Made by a program: the position numbers and the translations under genes. A stretch of DNA of 64,000 nt from assembly GCA_037176725.1 (NCBI GenBank), contig JAZBRS010000035.1:47626001-47690000 (forward strand), written 5' to 3'. Position 1 is the stretch's first letter. Every line of letters begins with the position of its first letter. Of the stretch, positions 21,335 through 33,690 are shown piece after piece. Below the pieces are notes generated by a model. It was not told where the DNA came from, ran no database searches, and worked only from the letters and a program-made list of their open reading frames with translations. The DNA comes from Posidonia oceanica (taxonomy: Eukaryota > Streptophyta > Magnoliopsida > Alismatales > Posidoniaceae).

Positions 21335-22901
21335 CCCACTGGCAAGGAGGGAGGAAATAGGGGTGCTTGAGAGGGAAACTGATGCAAAATCTCCAAGTAC
21401 CTGTAATCAAAGCTGCACATCAATCCAGATCATATATAGGCACACAATACTGGCTGTCAAAGAAGCAGATGCACATATCAAAGCTGATGAAGCAATTCAA
21501 ATGTTACAGCTAACAATCAGATCACTGAATCCAAGCACATTCAGTCATGCGAGGGGGACCTCGCCTGCATGGGGCGAAGTCACACAAAAGGCACACTTGT
21601 CCTCGTCCGCATGGAGCGAGGAAACAAGCGGGAGGGGCTTCGTCCATCTGGAGCGAAGTCACAAAAGGAGTACAATTGCCCTCGTCCGCACGGAGCGAGG
21701 GAGCAAGCGAAAGCGACTTCGTCCGTCCAGAGTGAAGTCGCACAAAGGTTATTGGCAGTGCCTGGCTATGCAAGCCTACGGTCCCTGAGGAACCCCAAGG
21801 TGCTAAGGTTGTCCTGCTGTTTCTGAAGTGATCATCCTGCTCCTAGCTACTGACATACATCCCAAACTGCTGTGCTGATAGTAATGGCCAGCTCCAAGGT
21901 GGTCAACCCGCGCTTGGCAGAGGTACTATCTCAGTGCCGAGCTGGGCCTTGCAGAGTGGGAGGAAGGGCAAAAGGGGATGATTGATGCTAGATAGATGCA
22001 TGCATGATTTATACTAGGTTTTATTGCCCTCAGTATATAGAGTGCTTGATGCCTGTTGTAAAGGAAAGGAGCGGTTTTTGATTCACCAGACTCTACTTGG
22101 ACTCCTAACTGTCGGTGGCACTCCGGAATGGGTGATGATTTTGGGATTTAGGATGGTGGTGTGGTGAGGACAGGTTTCATGCCAAACTCTCGAGGACCTA
22201 CACCTACTCTTTTCATTTTTCATTTTTCTTTTACTCCCACATAGGCGTGTAGGTTTCTCCTATCCTTGGCTTAGAGGTAATGGGTGCCTGGTTTGAGGCT
22301 GGGGGAGTTGTTGCTAGACAGGGGTGGCTAGGCCCTGTAGGACTTGTGGATTCCCCAGGTGCTAACTTTGACTCATCTCCAAGGTAGGTTGGAGGGACGA
22401 GGTTAAGCTGCTCGCCTCTATCTCTAGGGTTGACTTCTGTCTTCGCCTTCTGTCTTCTTTTTTTCTTTCATTCCCATGCGTAGACATGTATTTTCTTCTA
22501 GCTCACACTCTCTCACACCCTAGCATTTTATCTCCCTTTAGAGGTGTAAGTCCTAGGGGGTTTGGGCATTTTGCCTGTCATCACTGGGTGGTGGCTCCCT
22601 CACTGATTAGGATATCTAAGTAGTGTCAGGTGAGGTAGAGTAGACTCTTTCCTGAGCAGGCAAGCATCTCTGATTTTCGTCATCGGGCTATGATTGTAAC
22701 GCATGACTATTTTTCCTTTTCTTTTTCCTTTTTCTCTTTTTCTTTTTCTCTTTTCTTTTCTTTCTCGTTTTTTTTCTCTTTTTTTTTCTCTTTTTTTTTC
22801 TTTCTCTTTTTTTTTGATAAATAAACATGACTAAAATGCATGGGGATGTAAATGCATGAGGTAGGGGAAAGGGGGCTCTGCAAGGCAACGATGGCTTCAG
22901 G
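21335..22901 (-). other. Spacer between integrase and PMD gene in E1
   Basis: No gene accepted. The minus-strand end nearest the PMD gene has a candidate splice acceptor, GATTACAG|GTACTTGG, at 21401/21400, 66 nt before the ATG. A short repeat of GCGAAGTCAC and CTCGTCCG words lies at 21545-21745. A purine-rich tract is at 22707-22816. The spacer is homologous in part to E3 60924-62374. Confidence 0.55.
22707..22816 (-). repeat. Purine tract downstream of E1 integrase
   Basis: On the minus strand a run of A and G (blocks such as AAAAAAAAAGAGAAAG). A comparable A/G run lies at 61505-61610 in the matching spacer of E3. It may be an internal polypurine tract or only simple sequence. Confidence 0.6.
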
Positions 22902-24069
22902 CTATTGGTAGTACTTCTTGAGGTAGCATGAGTTGACCGGTTCTGATTACTCAACCTGGCCCATGTCCTCAAGGATCACTGCACCACAGGAGAAGACTCG
23001 CTTGATCAGAAAAGGGTCGTGCCAGTTGGGCCGGAATTTGCCTTGGCTGTTTGGGAGATGAATGGCTCGTAGGACCATATCTTTTGGCTGGAAGCTTCTA
23101 GGCCTAACCTTCTTCTGGTCTGCTTTGGCCGCTCGCTTCTGATAGCATTGGGCATGATGCATGGCTTGTAGCCTATATTCATCAATCAAGTTCAGCTAGA
23201 TGCAGCGGTCTTCGACCCATTCTGCTTCCTCCAGCTCAGCCTCTCGTAGGATCCATAGTGAAGGGATCTCTACTTCAATGAGCAGTACCACCTCCATGCC
23301 GTACACTAGCGAGTACGGGGTTGCTCTTGTCGAGGTTCGGACTGATGTCCTGTACGCCCATAGCCCGTACGGAAGCTTGTCTTGCCAGTCCTTATGAGTC
23401 TCTGCCATCTTTTTCAAGATCTTTACAAGGTTCTTATTGGCAGACTCTACTGCGCCATTCATCTACAGTCGATAAGGCGAGGATCATTGATGTCTGATCT
23501 TGAAGCTCTGCAGGTAGTCTTCGATCCTCTTGGCTATAAAGTTTGTGCCATTATCAGAGATGAGCGCGTGCGGAACCCCATACCAGGCTATAATGTTGTT
23601 TCTGATGAACTTCTTTGTAGCCGCGGCGGTGACTGTTTTGTAGGAGGCTACTTCCACCCACTTGGTAAAGTAGTTAATCGCCACGAGAATGAAGCAATGA
23701 CCATTGGAGGCTGTTGGATGTATAGCGCCAATGACGTCAATCCCTCAAGTGGAGAAAGGCCACTGCGATGACATGTTATGAAGCTGCTGTGGGGGAGCAT
23801 GAATGAAATTCCCATGGGTCTGACAGTTGTGACATCTACGCACAAACTGGTAGCAATCTGCCTCCATGGTTGACCAGAAATAGCCCTGAAGCATGATCTT
23901 CTTGGCCAGTAACACACTGTTCATGTGAGGACCGTAGGTCCCTGCATGGACATGAAGCATCAGTGTGTCAGCCTCTCTCTTGCCCACGCAGCATAGGAGC
24001 ATTTGGTTGTAGGATATTCTATAGAGATGCCTTGCTCCTAGCACATACTTTAGCGCCAGACGTGCTAAG
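22902..24069 (-). pseudogene. pol (IN): E1 integrase
   Basis: One frame on the minus strand ends at the TAG at 22902-22904 (CYLKKYYQ). It shows the zinc-binding HHCC region (HVHAGTYGPH ... CHNC), then the catalytic triad: Asp in GIDVIGAIHP, Asp in ISDNGTNF and Glu in NGAVESANK. The C-terminal GPF-type module reads NWHDPF instead of the E3 NWRGPF. Integrase joins the cDNA to the host genome. There is no chromodomain. Five in-frame stops and no frameshift were seen; at least two stops are TAG where E3 has CAG. The reading frame before 24045 is lost because of the deletion described in the next entry. Confidence 0.8.
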
Positions 24070-24320
24070 GTATCGCATTGAGCTGGGAGATGACCTGCAT
24101 CGCATACCCGTGTACATGTAGCTTTTGCACCTTGTGCTCGAGTGCGACTTGTAGTCCCAGAATGCAGGCTTCATGCTCTGTCTCGTTATTGGTGCAGGGG
24201 AAGGTCATCTTCCTTGCAAATGGGATCAGCTCTCCCTACGGTGTTGCTAGGACAGTGCCAATGCCCTTGCCTCTTCTATTGACGGCGCCATTGAAGTACA
24301 GATGCCACTGCAGTTCGTCT
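24070..24320 (-). pseudogene. pol (aRH): E1 archaeal-type RNase H (aRH), truncated
   Basis: The minus strand reads WHLYFNGAVNRRGKGIGTVL, a stop, then a segment with CTNNETEHEACILGL and VHGYAMQVISQL. This is the second RNase H typical of the Tat lineage. Compared with E3, two catalytic Asp are changed (LYFDGA to LYFNGA; VHGDAM to VHGYAM). About 325 bp matching E3 59427-59750 are missing at the junction near 24075, removing the rest of the domain with its last Asp. It is certainly inactive. Confidence 0.7.
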
Positions 24321-25540
24321 TCGGGATCCTTCTGTTCGGAATCCTCCATGGTGAATAGGATGTCTTTGTCAGGGAATTGTGTCTGCAGCGGCTGATATTC
24401 AGGCAGCAGGAAGTTTGCCAGATGATCAGCCATGGCTTGCCCCTTCATAGATTTCTGCGTGATGAAGGTGATGTCATACTGTGACAGTAACACCTGCCAC
24501 TTGACGCATCGGCCTACCATGGCCGGCTTCTGGAAGAGGAACATCATCGGGTCATGCTGGCATAAAAGCTGAACTGGATAAGCCATCATATAATGCCTTA
24601 GTTTCTGTGCATCCCAGACAAGGGACAGGCAGACCTTCTCTATCATGCTGTACCTGGCTTCGTAGTCGTTGAACTTCTTGCTCAGGTAATAGATGGTGCG
24701 CTCTTTACGACCTAGTCCATCGTGCTGGCCTAGGACCGTGCCCATAAAGTGCTACCTGGTTGAGAGGTACAGCAGCAGTGGTCTCCCTGGCGTGGGAGGA
24801 ACCAGAACAGGGGGCTTGATAAGGAGCTGCTTGATCTTGTCAAATGCAGTCTGCCACTCGTCGCCCCAGGTGATCTGTGCATTCTTCCTCAGGAGCTTGA
24901 AGATCGGTTCGCAGATGGGAGCGAGCTGCACTATGAATCGACTGATATATTGCAATCGCCTTAGTAGGCCCTGGATCTCCTTTTCAGTTCTGGGGGGTGG
25001 CATTTCCACGATGGCTCTTGCCTTGCTCGGGTCCACTTCAATTCCCCTTTGACTTACAATATATCCCAGGAGTTTTCTGGAAGATACCCCGAATACACAT
25101 TTGTTGGGGTTGAGGCGGAGCTTGTATTTCCTCAAGCGATCAAAGAGCTTCTTCAGGCAGACGAGGTGATCCTCGGGCTCTTTGGACTTCGCAATCATAT
25201 CATCCACGTAGACCTCGACTTCTTGGTGCATGAGGTTGTGGAACAGCACTGTCATGGCCCTCTGATAAGTGGCCCCCGCGTTCTTGAGCCCAAACGGCAT
25301 AACTTGATAGCAGAGTACTCCCCAAGGAGTGATGAAAGATGTCTTTTCCATATCTTCTTCTGCCATTCTGATCTGGTTATAGTCGGAGAAGTCGTCCATA
25401 AAGGAAAGCATTTTGTGGCCTGCTGTGTTGTCGACTAGGACATCAATGTGCGGCAGCGGGAAGTCATCCTTGGGACTCACCTTGTTCAGATCCCTGTAGT
25501 CTATGCACATGCGGACCCGACCGTCTTTCTTTGCACTAGC
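24321..25540 (-). pseudogene. pol (RT-RH): E1 reverse transcriptase and first RNase H
   Basis: A minus-strand frame with MCIDYRDLNKVSPKDDFPLP, FMDDFSDYNQIRM, the LPFG-like MPFGLKNAGATYQRAM, and the catalytic EVYVDDMIAKSKEPEDHL. The first RNase H follows (IYYLSKKFNDYEARYSMIEK ... MKGQAMADHLA). Its first catalytic Asp position reads LYLSTR-stop, so it is degenerate, as usual in the Tat lineage where aRH takes over. One stop (TAG at 24752-24754) is shared in position with E3 (58751). A one-base frameshift lies just upstream, near 25537. Confidence 0.85.
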
Positions 25541-26158
25541 ACAACATTAGCAAGCCATTATGGGTACAGGACGACCTTGAGGAAGCTGACATTATGCTGC
25601 TTCATGATTTCTTCTTTGATCTTGAGCAGCTATTGTGGTCACCATCTTCGGAGCTTCTGTCTCACTGGCTTTGCATCTGGCTTTAGTGGTAGAGTGTGTA
25701 CTACTATTTTGATGTCTAGGCCGACCATGTCATCATAACTCCAGGCGAAGACGTCTGCATATTCCCTGAGGAATGAAATGAGTTCTGCTCTAGCCTAGGG
25801 TGATAGTTGGGCGCTAATGCGGACCTCTTTGACATCTTCTGCTGTGCCAATATTGATTACTTCCGTCTCTTCTTCGACGTGGAGGTTAGGGCCTTCTGGG
25901 TCATCGTCGTAGGGCTAGAACTCAGGTGGTGGTTCATTGTTCTCATCTACGCCTGTATCGTCCTCCTCTCCATATGCAGTGAGTTCTAAGAGGATCTCCT
26001 TCTCGAAGGTGGGGTCTGTGATGTCGAAGGAGTGAATGTGTTCCACTTCTTGACCCTGATGACGCCTTAAAATGGTCACGCTCACCCGAGTGTTTCTTTA
26101 TGCTCGGTGGGTGACCCCTGCTTGGGTAGCCTCTGGACTCGCTGACTGGCTTCGCTCT
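25541..26158 (-). pseudogene. pol: E1 linker and N-terminal end of RT
   Basis: Minus-strand coding remnant matching E3 57420-58000: SVTILRRHQGQ, HIHSFDIT, FEKEILLELTAYGEEDDTG and the pre-RT block ARAEFIAFLKEYADVFAWSY. Several stops are present. It is cut at 26158 by solo LTR S3 and resumes at 35181-35724. Confidence 0.65.
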
Positions 26159-28256
26159 TGTAACACTCGGGAATTCATTTCCCTTGTATTCTGGCATTTT
26201 AATGAATTCCATGGCTATAAACGGGTGTTACTGGCCTGGCAGGCCCCACTTGTATTTTGTTGTGGGCCCCATCTGTGGTTTTGTGTCGGTCTCCACATTT
26301 GGGTTGCTGTGGGCCCTACTTGTGGTGGTTGGTGGGACAGATTGTGGTCTGGTCCCTGGTTTTCCCTCTCTCTTTTTCTCTCTCTCTTTCTCTCCCTTTC
26401 TCTCTCTCTCCCTCTCTCTCTCTCTCTCTTTCCCCCTCTCCCTCCCTCTCCCTCCCCCTCCCCCTCACGTGTGCCTCTCCCTCTTTTCCCTTCACGCGTG
26501 CCTCCCCCTCCCCACCCATTCTTCCCCTCCTCCCTCTTTCCCCTCGCGCCCGTGCCCTAGCTGGCCGGCGCAGCGCTCCTCCTCCCCCTCTCCCCACCTC
26601 CATCTCCTCCTCCCTCCACCCTCTCCTCCTCCATCTCCTCCATCTCCCCCTTCCCTTCCCTTCCTCCTCTTCTTCTTCCTCTTCTTTGTGGTGGCTGTTG
26701 GTGTTGGCTGGCGTGTGGTAGCGGCCGACGGTGGTGCGGTGAGCTCCGGTCGTCGTCCCGGTGGAGCGGCGAGCCTGAGAGTAGTACGTGGAGCTCGGAG
26801 TTGCGTGTGGATCGCCGGAGCACGGAAGTCGTCCCTCTGTCCCATGGTACACGCCTCGCTGTAGTAGCTTAAATATTTAGAAAATGATATGCATGCGTTC
26901 ATTGCCATGATTATATGCTATGGTAGTGATTTGGTAATTTTTGGGATTTTATGTGGTTTTTGGCCGGATTTATGGCCCGAGTAGCTTAAGTGCAGATTTA
27001 TGGTTTTCCGGTGAATTCCGATGTTTTGTGACTCAGATTGAGGCAAATGTGATGTGGATGTGTTGCTTGAGCGGATACGCTCATTTTCATATATTACATG
27101 CTTGATTTGGCATGGATTTGATAGTATTTAAGTTTTGGTAGAAAATGACTTAAATGTGGGTTTTTTCAGTGTTTTCGTGAATTGTATGCCTCGAAATGCC
27201 ATAATGTGTGTATGGTTACATTCCTTGTTGAATTTCGGAGATTTTGGTATATGGCATGCTAGATTTAGAGTTTTGTGTAGGTGTTTTGGGATTTAAGTGG
27301 CTTTTATAAGTTTTCTGCCCTGCTCTGGTTCGGCACGCCGTTTTTGAACGGTATGCCGATTTCTGGAGGAAATTGGGCGGTCTCCCAGTTTTCTATCAGA
27401 TTTAGACCAGAACTTGAGTTCGGTCAACTGAAATTGGTCGGTCTGCCGTTTTCAGGGCTCGATCGGTCCACTGGTGGATTTGGTTCCACCGAATTAGGGA
27501 TTTTCGATCGACCGATGGGATGTCGGTCTGCCGATTCTTGGGCCAGACCAGTCGACCGGTGGATTTGGTTCTACCGAATCAGGGATTTTCGGTCGACTAA
27601 TGGGATTTTCGGTCTGCCGATCTTGGTCTAGGTTGCTCTCCCGGGCTTGTTTTCTGATGTGGTTTCTATGGTTGGTTTTGAGGCATATTGTGCTTTAGCC
27701 CATGATTTTAATAAATGTTTTCAAAGAGATTTCTAAGGAAAAACATAGTTGGTTTGCAAATGATTTTGCCGAGGTTTTCCGTGGCCGAGACCTGGGAGTT
27801 GTGTTGGCAGGACTTGGGGATGCGACGGCATTCCTGGTGTGTCGCACACCTCGCCTAGATTGAGGTTTTGGGGGTCGGGGTGTCGACCGTACCTAGCAGT
27901 ATCATAGCAGCAGACTCGGGAGGTATGATACTCCTGCGTAGCTTGGCGTGATACCCTAGTTGTTACGGGCACCGGGACTCGCCTGATTTTGGGTGCTGGC
28001 TGAGCCTAGGGGTTGGAGCACTGAGTTGAGGTCACCATATATTAGGCGTGTCCTGTGGTTTGTCCTGATAGTGGACAACTCGCCCAGTTGGGGTGAGTAG
28101 CTTTCCCAGGTGGGGATCGCTTTAGAGGCGTCTCTAGTGATGAGATGCTGGGACGGACACGCTCCTCCATAGGGTGGGTGTTCGTGGCAGTGTAGTGAGC
28201 TGCAAGGGTGAATCCCTGGCTACTGCTTGAGGTTAGGTCGGTCGCTTGGCGCCAGG
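26159..28256. mobile_element. S3: solo LTR, left part (S2 family)
   Basis: It starts TGTAACACTCGGGAATTC, matching the S2 start, and runs collinear with S2 17088-19510 until S4 interrupts it after the CCAGG at 28252-28256. The full S3 is 26159-28256 plus 34387-35180 (about 2.9 kb without S4). The TSD of S3 is GCTCT (26154-26158) and GCTCC (35181-35185), one change. The host site is the E1 pol linker. Confidence 0.85.
26361..26530. repeat. CT-rich simple sequence in S3
   Basis: Homologous to 17277-17390. It is followed by C-rich DNA to about 26700. Long frames here translate to Ser/Pro/Leu low-complexity or, in reverse, Arg/Glu-rich peptides, and are rejected as genes. Confidence 0.85.
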
Positions 28257-29608
28257 TGTTGACACCGCATTTTGACAAGCTTGATCAATTGGAATCTCCT
28301 GGTAGCTTCTGGATTCAAATCTAGGTCCAAAACTACGCAATCCTTTTCATCCTTCTTTCCAAAACTAGCCCAAACGTAACCTAGAATTACACCCCTTTTC
28401 CAAGCCCAAAACCTACCCAAAAACCATAGGAAAACTCACCATTCCCAACTTAGCAAACCTACCCAAGAACCCTTAAATTTTCAGACCAAAACCACTCCCA
28501 AAAAATCCTAGAAAACCTAGGTAAAACTACCATTTTTCTACACCTCAAAATCCTTCCAAAACTTTCCCAAAACCAAACCAAAATCCTAGGTCGAACACTA
28601 GAGACCCTAGGCCACACACTCCCCAAATTACACCTCTTTTCAAAACCCCTAATCCCTTCATTTACCCAAATTATCCTTTTCTCTCTCCTGGATTATTCTT
28701 TTCCCTCTCCTCTCTCTCTCTCCTGATTATCCTCCTTCTTTTCACCCCCTTCTCCCCCTTCTTCCTGCCTGGCTATGGGCCCCCCTTGTGCTTCTATCTC
28801 TTCTAAATCTTATTTGTATTTTTACCTTATTTTTAGCATTTTCTTTGGCTTTTTAAAAAATGTTTTCTTTCAACTACTCTCTTTCCTCTTTACTCCTCCA
28901 TTTCTCCCTTTTCTTCTTCCTTTTCCTTTTCTTTTCCTTTCTTTTACTAAATCCTTAAAAAATCCTTAAAAACCTCTAAAACTCTAAAACAAAAGGAAAA
29001 CAAACCAAAACCCTAAAAGAAATAATTAAAAACATTAAACAAACAATTAAAAACCAAAACCTAACTAAATCTAGCTAAAATGGAAAACTAAGAATGCAAC
29101 TTAAAAATGCAAAACAAACAAAAAGAAAATACTGTAAAATCAAGGAAAAAACCAAAATGTAACCAAAACAAGCCAAAGTAAAAATCCTATTAAAAATAAT
29201 CAAAAAACAAATCCTAAGAAGAAAGAAAACAATTAAGAAAACATTAAGACAACTACTTAAGAAAAAGAGAAACTTAACAATCCTAAAAAGAAACAATTTG
29301 AAAACTTAATTAAAAAAAAAAACAAACAATATAATCTAAAAACACTTAATCAAAAACTTAACAAGAAAACTTAACTAAAAAATATTAAAAGTACTTAACA
29401 AACAAAAATCGAAAACAAATCAAAGAAGACTTAAGAAAAAAGGCTAAAATAAAAAATCTAAAACTCACCCTAATTAATTTAAAAACAAACTTAAAAAAAA
29501 ATCCTAATTAACATCCCAAGTATTTAAACAAGGAAAACATAATTAAAAAACAACTTAAAAGACTTAACAAACATTTAAACAAAATCAAAAACAAATCAAA
29601 AACAAAGA

Positions 29609-29626
29609 AAACCCTAAAAACCCTAA
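29609..29626. promoter_or_regulatory. Two adjacent teloboxes in S4
   Basis: AAACCCTAA occurs twice in 18 bp. The same pair is at 46324-46341 in the E3 LTR, and S1 has related AACCCTA words on the minus strand near 15230-15250. Teloboxes in plants can recruit chromatin factors; here this is only a sequence match in A-rich DNA. Confidence 0.45.
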
Positions 29627-31639
29627 TCAAAAGTAAATCTCTTTAAACCTAATTAACCAATTAAAAACAACCATTAAAAAACTTAACCAAAGTCCTAACT
29701 TAAAGCACAACTATTCTAAAAACCTTTTCTATTTTTATTTTATTTTTATCTTTTCTATTTTCTTCTTCTTTCCCTTTCTTCCTTTCTTCCTTTCTTTCTA
29801 TTTTCCTTTCCTATTCTTCCTGGGCCCGGTCCAGCCCATTTTCCCCACCAGCCCTTCCTTCCTTTCCTTCCCTTTTTCTTTCTTTCTTTTCTTCTTTTTC
29901 TTCGCGGCTCGGCCCGCACACAGCCTTCTTCCTCCTCTTCCCTCCTCCTTCTTCTTCTTCTTCCTTAGATTTCTCCCGCCAGCTCTTTCTCCTCCTCTTT
30001 GATTTCAATTTCTCTTCTCCCACCCGATCACCTCACCTCCAGCTCAGCTCTTCCTCTCTCACGTCTCAGCAGGTCTTCCAGGGGGCAATTAATGCCCGTC
30101 GCCTTCGGTCATCCTCGCTGCAGTAGCTCGGTCCGCGCTGGTGGATTCAAATCCACAGCCCGTGCTTCACTCCTCCCCAGTTGCTTAAAACCCCCAGCAA
30201 TCTCCTCCTTCTTTCGCCTTTTTCGTCATCCGAGAGAGAGAGAGCATCCAGAGCCCAGAGAGCCACCCAGAACTCCCTCTCTTCCTCTGCAAATTCTACA
30301 GCTCTTCTTCCTCTTCCTTCCCGTCTGATCCAAAGCCCCAAACAACCGACAAACTTCTCCCAATTCCTCCCCCAAATCCACCCAAGCACCCAGCATCACA
30401 GCCCTTCCATTCCACGACCAAACCATCTTAGAATTCACCCCCCATCACCCTGAAAACACAGCAGAACCCAACACTCCCTCCTCTCAGAATTCCGAGCACC
30501 ATAGACCCACAAATCCCTCCAAATTCCACCCAACAAACCACCAGAACACCACCTTCTAAACTCCCCAGAGCCTTAGCCATCTCCTCCCTCACAGACCAAA
30601 TCCCTCACAACAAACACTTAGCACATTTTCTTCCAGAAAATCAACCCGCGACCAATCCTCTTCTCCAACCCTCCACCAGCCCTCCACCAGCCCTCCTAAG
30701 CATCCACACACACTCACTGAGCATCCAGAAGCTCGCCGCCACCTTCTAATCGATCCGGAGAGCAGTACATCACCACCCCCACCTTAGACGACCTCCTGTG
30801 CACCCAAAAGTGCTATTTCTTGCTCCGATCGTCGAAGCTGCCTTCCAACTGTTCAGCAAGCTCCAGAGGACTCCGCGGAGCAGTTCCAAGCGCCCACGAG
30901 CCACAGACGACGTCTCCAGCAGTCGGACGACCACCGCCAGCATCTGCAGAACCCACCTACATCGAGGGAACGCTCCGGACGCCAGAACAGGTGCCATCTC
31001 TTCCCATTAGTTTAGTTTTTTCCTCTGCGTGCTTCCTGGCCTGTTAGAATAGGATTCCAGCCCCTCTTCCGCCGGGTCGTCGCCGCCGTCGTCTCGTCTT
31101 CTCCGGCGAGCTCCGCGACTGGAATCGCCGCTCCGTGAGTAGAACCGGCTTCCAACCGTCGCCCGAGCTCCGCACTGACTTCAGGAACGCAGCCCTGCCT
31201 TCAGATCGCATCGACGACGCTCCGATCGTCTTCCCTGCCTCCGAGCAAGTCTGCAGACCTCCGACGCCGCTTCCGGCCATCATCAGGCTCCGTCACAGCT
31301 CGCCGACGCCTCCCAGATCTCCGTCTACCTCCGGTGAAGGTCGCTCGCCCGTCAACACGTCCCCAGCAGCCCCCCTCCGCGGGTCATGGCCACTGGTAGC
31401 TTCTGCTACAGTGCCATGGCTGCTGGTTTTTTACTGTTCATTTATTTTCCTTTAGTTAGCTATTTTGCCACTAAATTGCATTTTCAGTTCCTGTTTTTGT
31501 TTTATTACATTCTGGTCCTGCCTTCGTTTATAACTCATTTAATTCTGAATTTAAATCTTATTAAATTGCATGAAAAACTTAAAAAACTGCCTAATTGCAT
31601 GTTGGTCCTTCTACTGTGTTTTCTATTAATGTTTATTTA

Positions 31640-32300
31640 GTTCAGGCCCTCTGGTTTTTCATTATTGCATGTTAGTCCTTCAATCAATAATCTGATTTAA
31701 TGCTTTAATTTTACCTTAGTAAATTGCATTTTTAAACCCTGTCTTTTTCATCATTTGCATTTTAGTCCTCTGTTCTGTTAACTTATGCATTTATTTTGCA
31801 TCTTTTCATACTGCATTGCATCATTTCCCTCAAGCATTTTAATTTTTGCATATAGGTCCTCTATATCATGCACGACATCTGTTTTTTAAACTTTTACCTT
31901 ATTAAATTGCATTTTAGACCCTACATGTTTTAAAATTGTACATAGGTCCTCTGCATGTTTATAAAACTCATTTAAATGCATACTTTTGCTTATAAAATTG
32001 CATTTTAGACCCTGCATATTTAAAAATTGCATATAGGTCCTCTGTTTGCTTACAAAATTGCATTTCAACCCCTGCATGTTTCAAAATTGCATGTTAATCC
32101 CCTATATGATTTCAAAACTTATCCTAATGCATGTTTATCTTGTAAAATTGCATTTTGAACCCTGCATTTGCAAAATTGCACTCAGACCCTCCAATTTTTG
32201 AAAACCTTGCATAAAAGCCCCTAACTTTTCAAAATCTTTGCATTTAGACCCCCACTTTTTCAAAAATTGCACATAAGTTCCCAAGTTTTCTGAAAAATCA
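31640..32300 (+). repeat. Diverged interspersed words around AAATTGCAT in S4
   Basis: Irregular repeats of AAAATTGCATTTTAGACCCT and GCATATAGGTCCTCT-like words at about 40-60-bp spacing. They are also present in the E3 LTR (48200-48960) and, inverted, in S1 (about 12700-13400). They look like an old, decayed tandem repeat in the R-U5 part. Confidence 0.6.
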
Positions 32301-33059
32301 TTCTTAGGTCTTTTCTTGCATTTCTCCATGCATTGCACTCATGCATCTTTGCATTTGGCATTCCTGCACACACTTAAGCATTCTTAGCTCCCATTTACAT
32401 GGGAGGACCTGTTTTGCACATCCCTAGGACCTCCTGTACACCTAGATCCATTCTTCTCTCCTGTTCTGGCCCCTCTGCCTTGAAGCTGGGATATCTTCAG
32501 ATCTGGCCGTTGGATCTTCTCAACCAAGCTACCTGGACGACCCTGGCGGAGTGCGCTTCAGTAGGGACCAAGCAGTTCTCAGATCAGGCTTCAGATTTCC
32601 AAGGTAAGTCCTCTTGAACCCCTGCACAGCATTCATTTGCACACCATTTGCATTGCATGTATTGTTTTTGCTTTCTGATTTCTCGAGCATGGAGATTAGG
32701 ACTTCCTCTTCTTATCTATCAACTCTGTCTCCTCCTTTCGCGTACCTCCAGTGCTTTGTGTTGCGTTTCCCCTGGATTCACTACTAATTGCGACTTTCTT
32801 CCCCTTTTTTCACGATCCGATCGCATCGCGAGCTTTTGGCAGCATGCGAGACACATCGTGGGACACTTTGGTGGGAAACAGTCATAGAACAGTGGTAATC
32901 CCTCCACTTGTTTCTCTTCGCCTTTGTAGGTCTTCACACCTACTTTGCGCAGTCATTAAACAGTGTCTGTTTTCACACACACACTGTTTGCTTCCCCCTT
33001 TTGCTTCTCCTGCCCTTTCCCTTCGCATTTGCATCTGCATGGCTTTACTGATGTATTAT

Positions 33060-33690
33060 TTCGCCTGTTTTGGCGCCGTTTTGCGTGCCCGCTCTGTCTT
33101 TGGCACCGTTTTACGTGTCCGCTTTGCTTTTGGCACTGTTTTGCGTGTCCGCTCTGTCTTTGGCACCGTTTTGCGTGCCCACTTCGTCTTCGACACTGTT
33201 TTGCGTGCCTGCTTTGCTTTTGGCACCGTTTTGCGTGCCCGCTCTGTCTTTGGCACCGTTTTGCGTATTCGCTCTGTCTTTGGCACCGTTCTGCGTGTTT
33301 GCTTTGCTTTTGGCACCGTTTTGCGTTCTCACTCTGCCTTTGTCACCGTTTTGCGTGCCCACTCTGTCTTTGGCACCGTTTTGCGTGCCCGCTTCGTCTT
33401 CGGCACTGTTTTGCGTGCCTGCTTTGCTTTTGGCACCGTTTTGCGTGCCCGCTTTACTTTTTGGCATCGTTCTACGTGCCTGCTTCGCTTTTGGCACCAT
33501 TTTGCGTGCTCGCTTTGTTTTCTGCACCGTTTTGCGTGTCGCTTTGTTTTCTGCACCGTTTCGCGTGCCGCTTTGTTTTCTCGCACTGTTTTGCATGCTG
33601 GTTTTGTTTTCTCGTACCGTTTCGCGTGCCGCTTTGTTTTCTTGCACTGTTTCACGTGCCGTTTCTGTTTCTCGCATCGTTTTGCGTGTC
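33060..33690 (+). repeat. 30-bp minisatellite in S4, about 20 units
   Basis: The exact period is 30 bp with core TTTTGCGTGCCCGCTTTGCT and TTGGCACCG. With no stop in the unit, all three sense frames and antisense frames remain open; the resulting repetitive peptides differ completely by frame. Homologous arrays are at 11385-11690 and 49722-50105. Confidence 0.92.
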
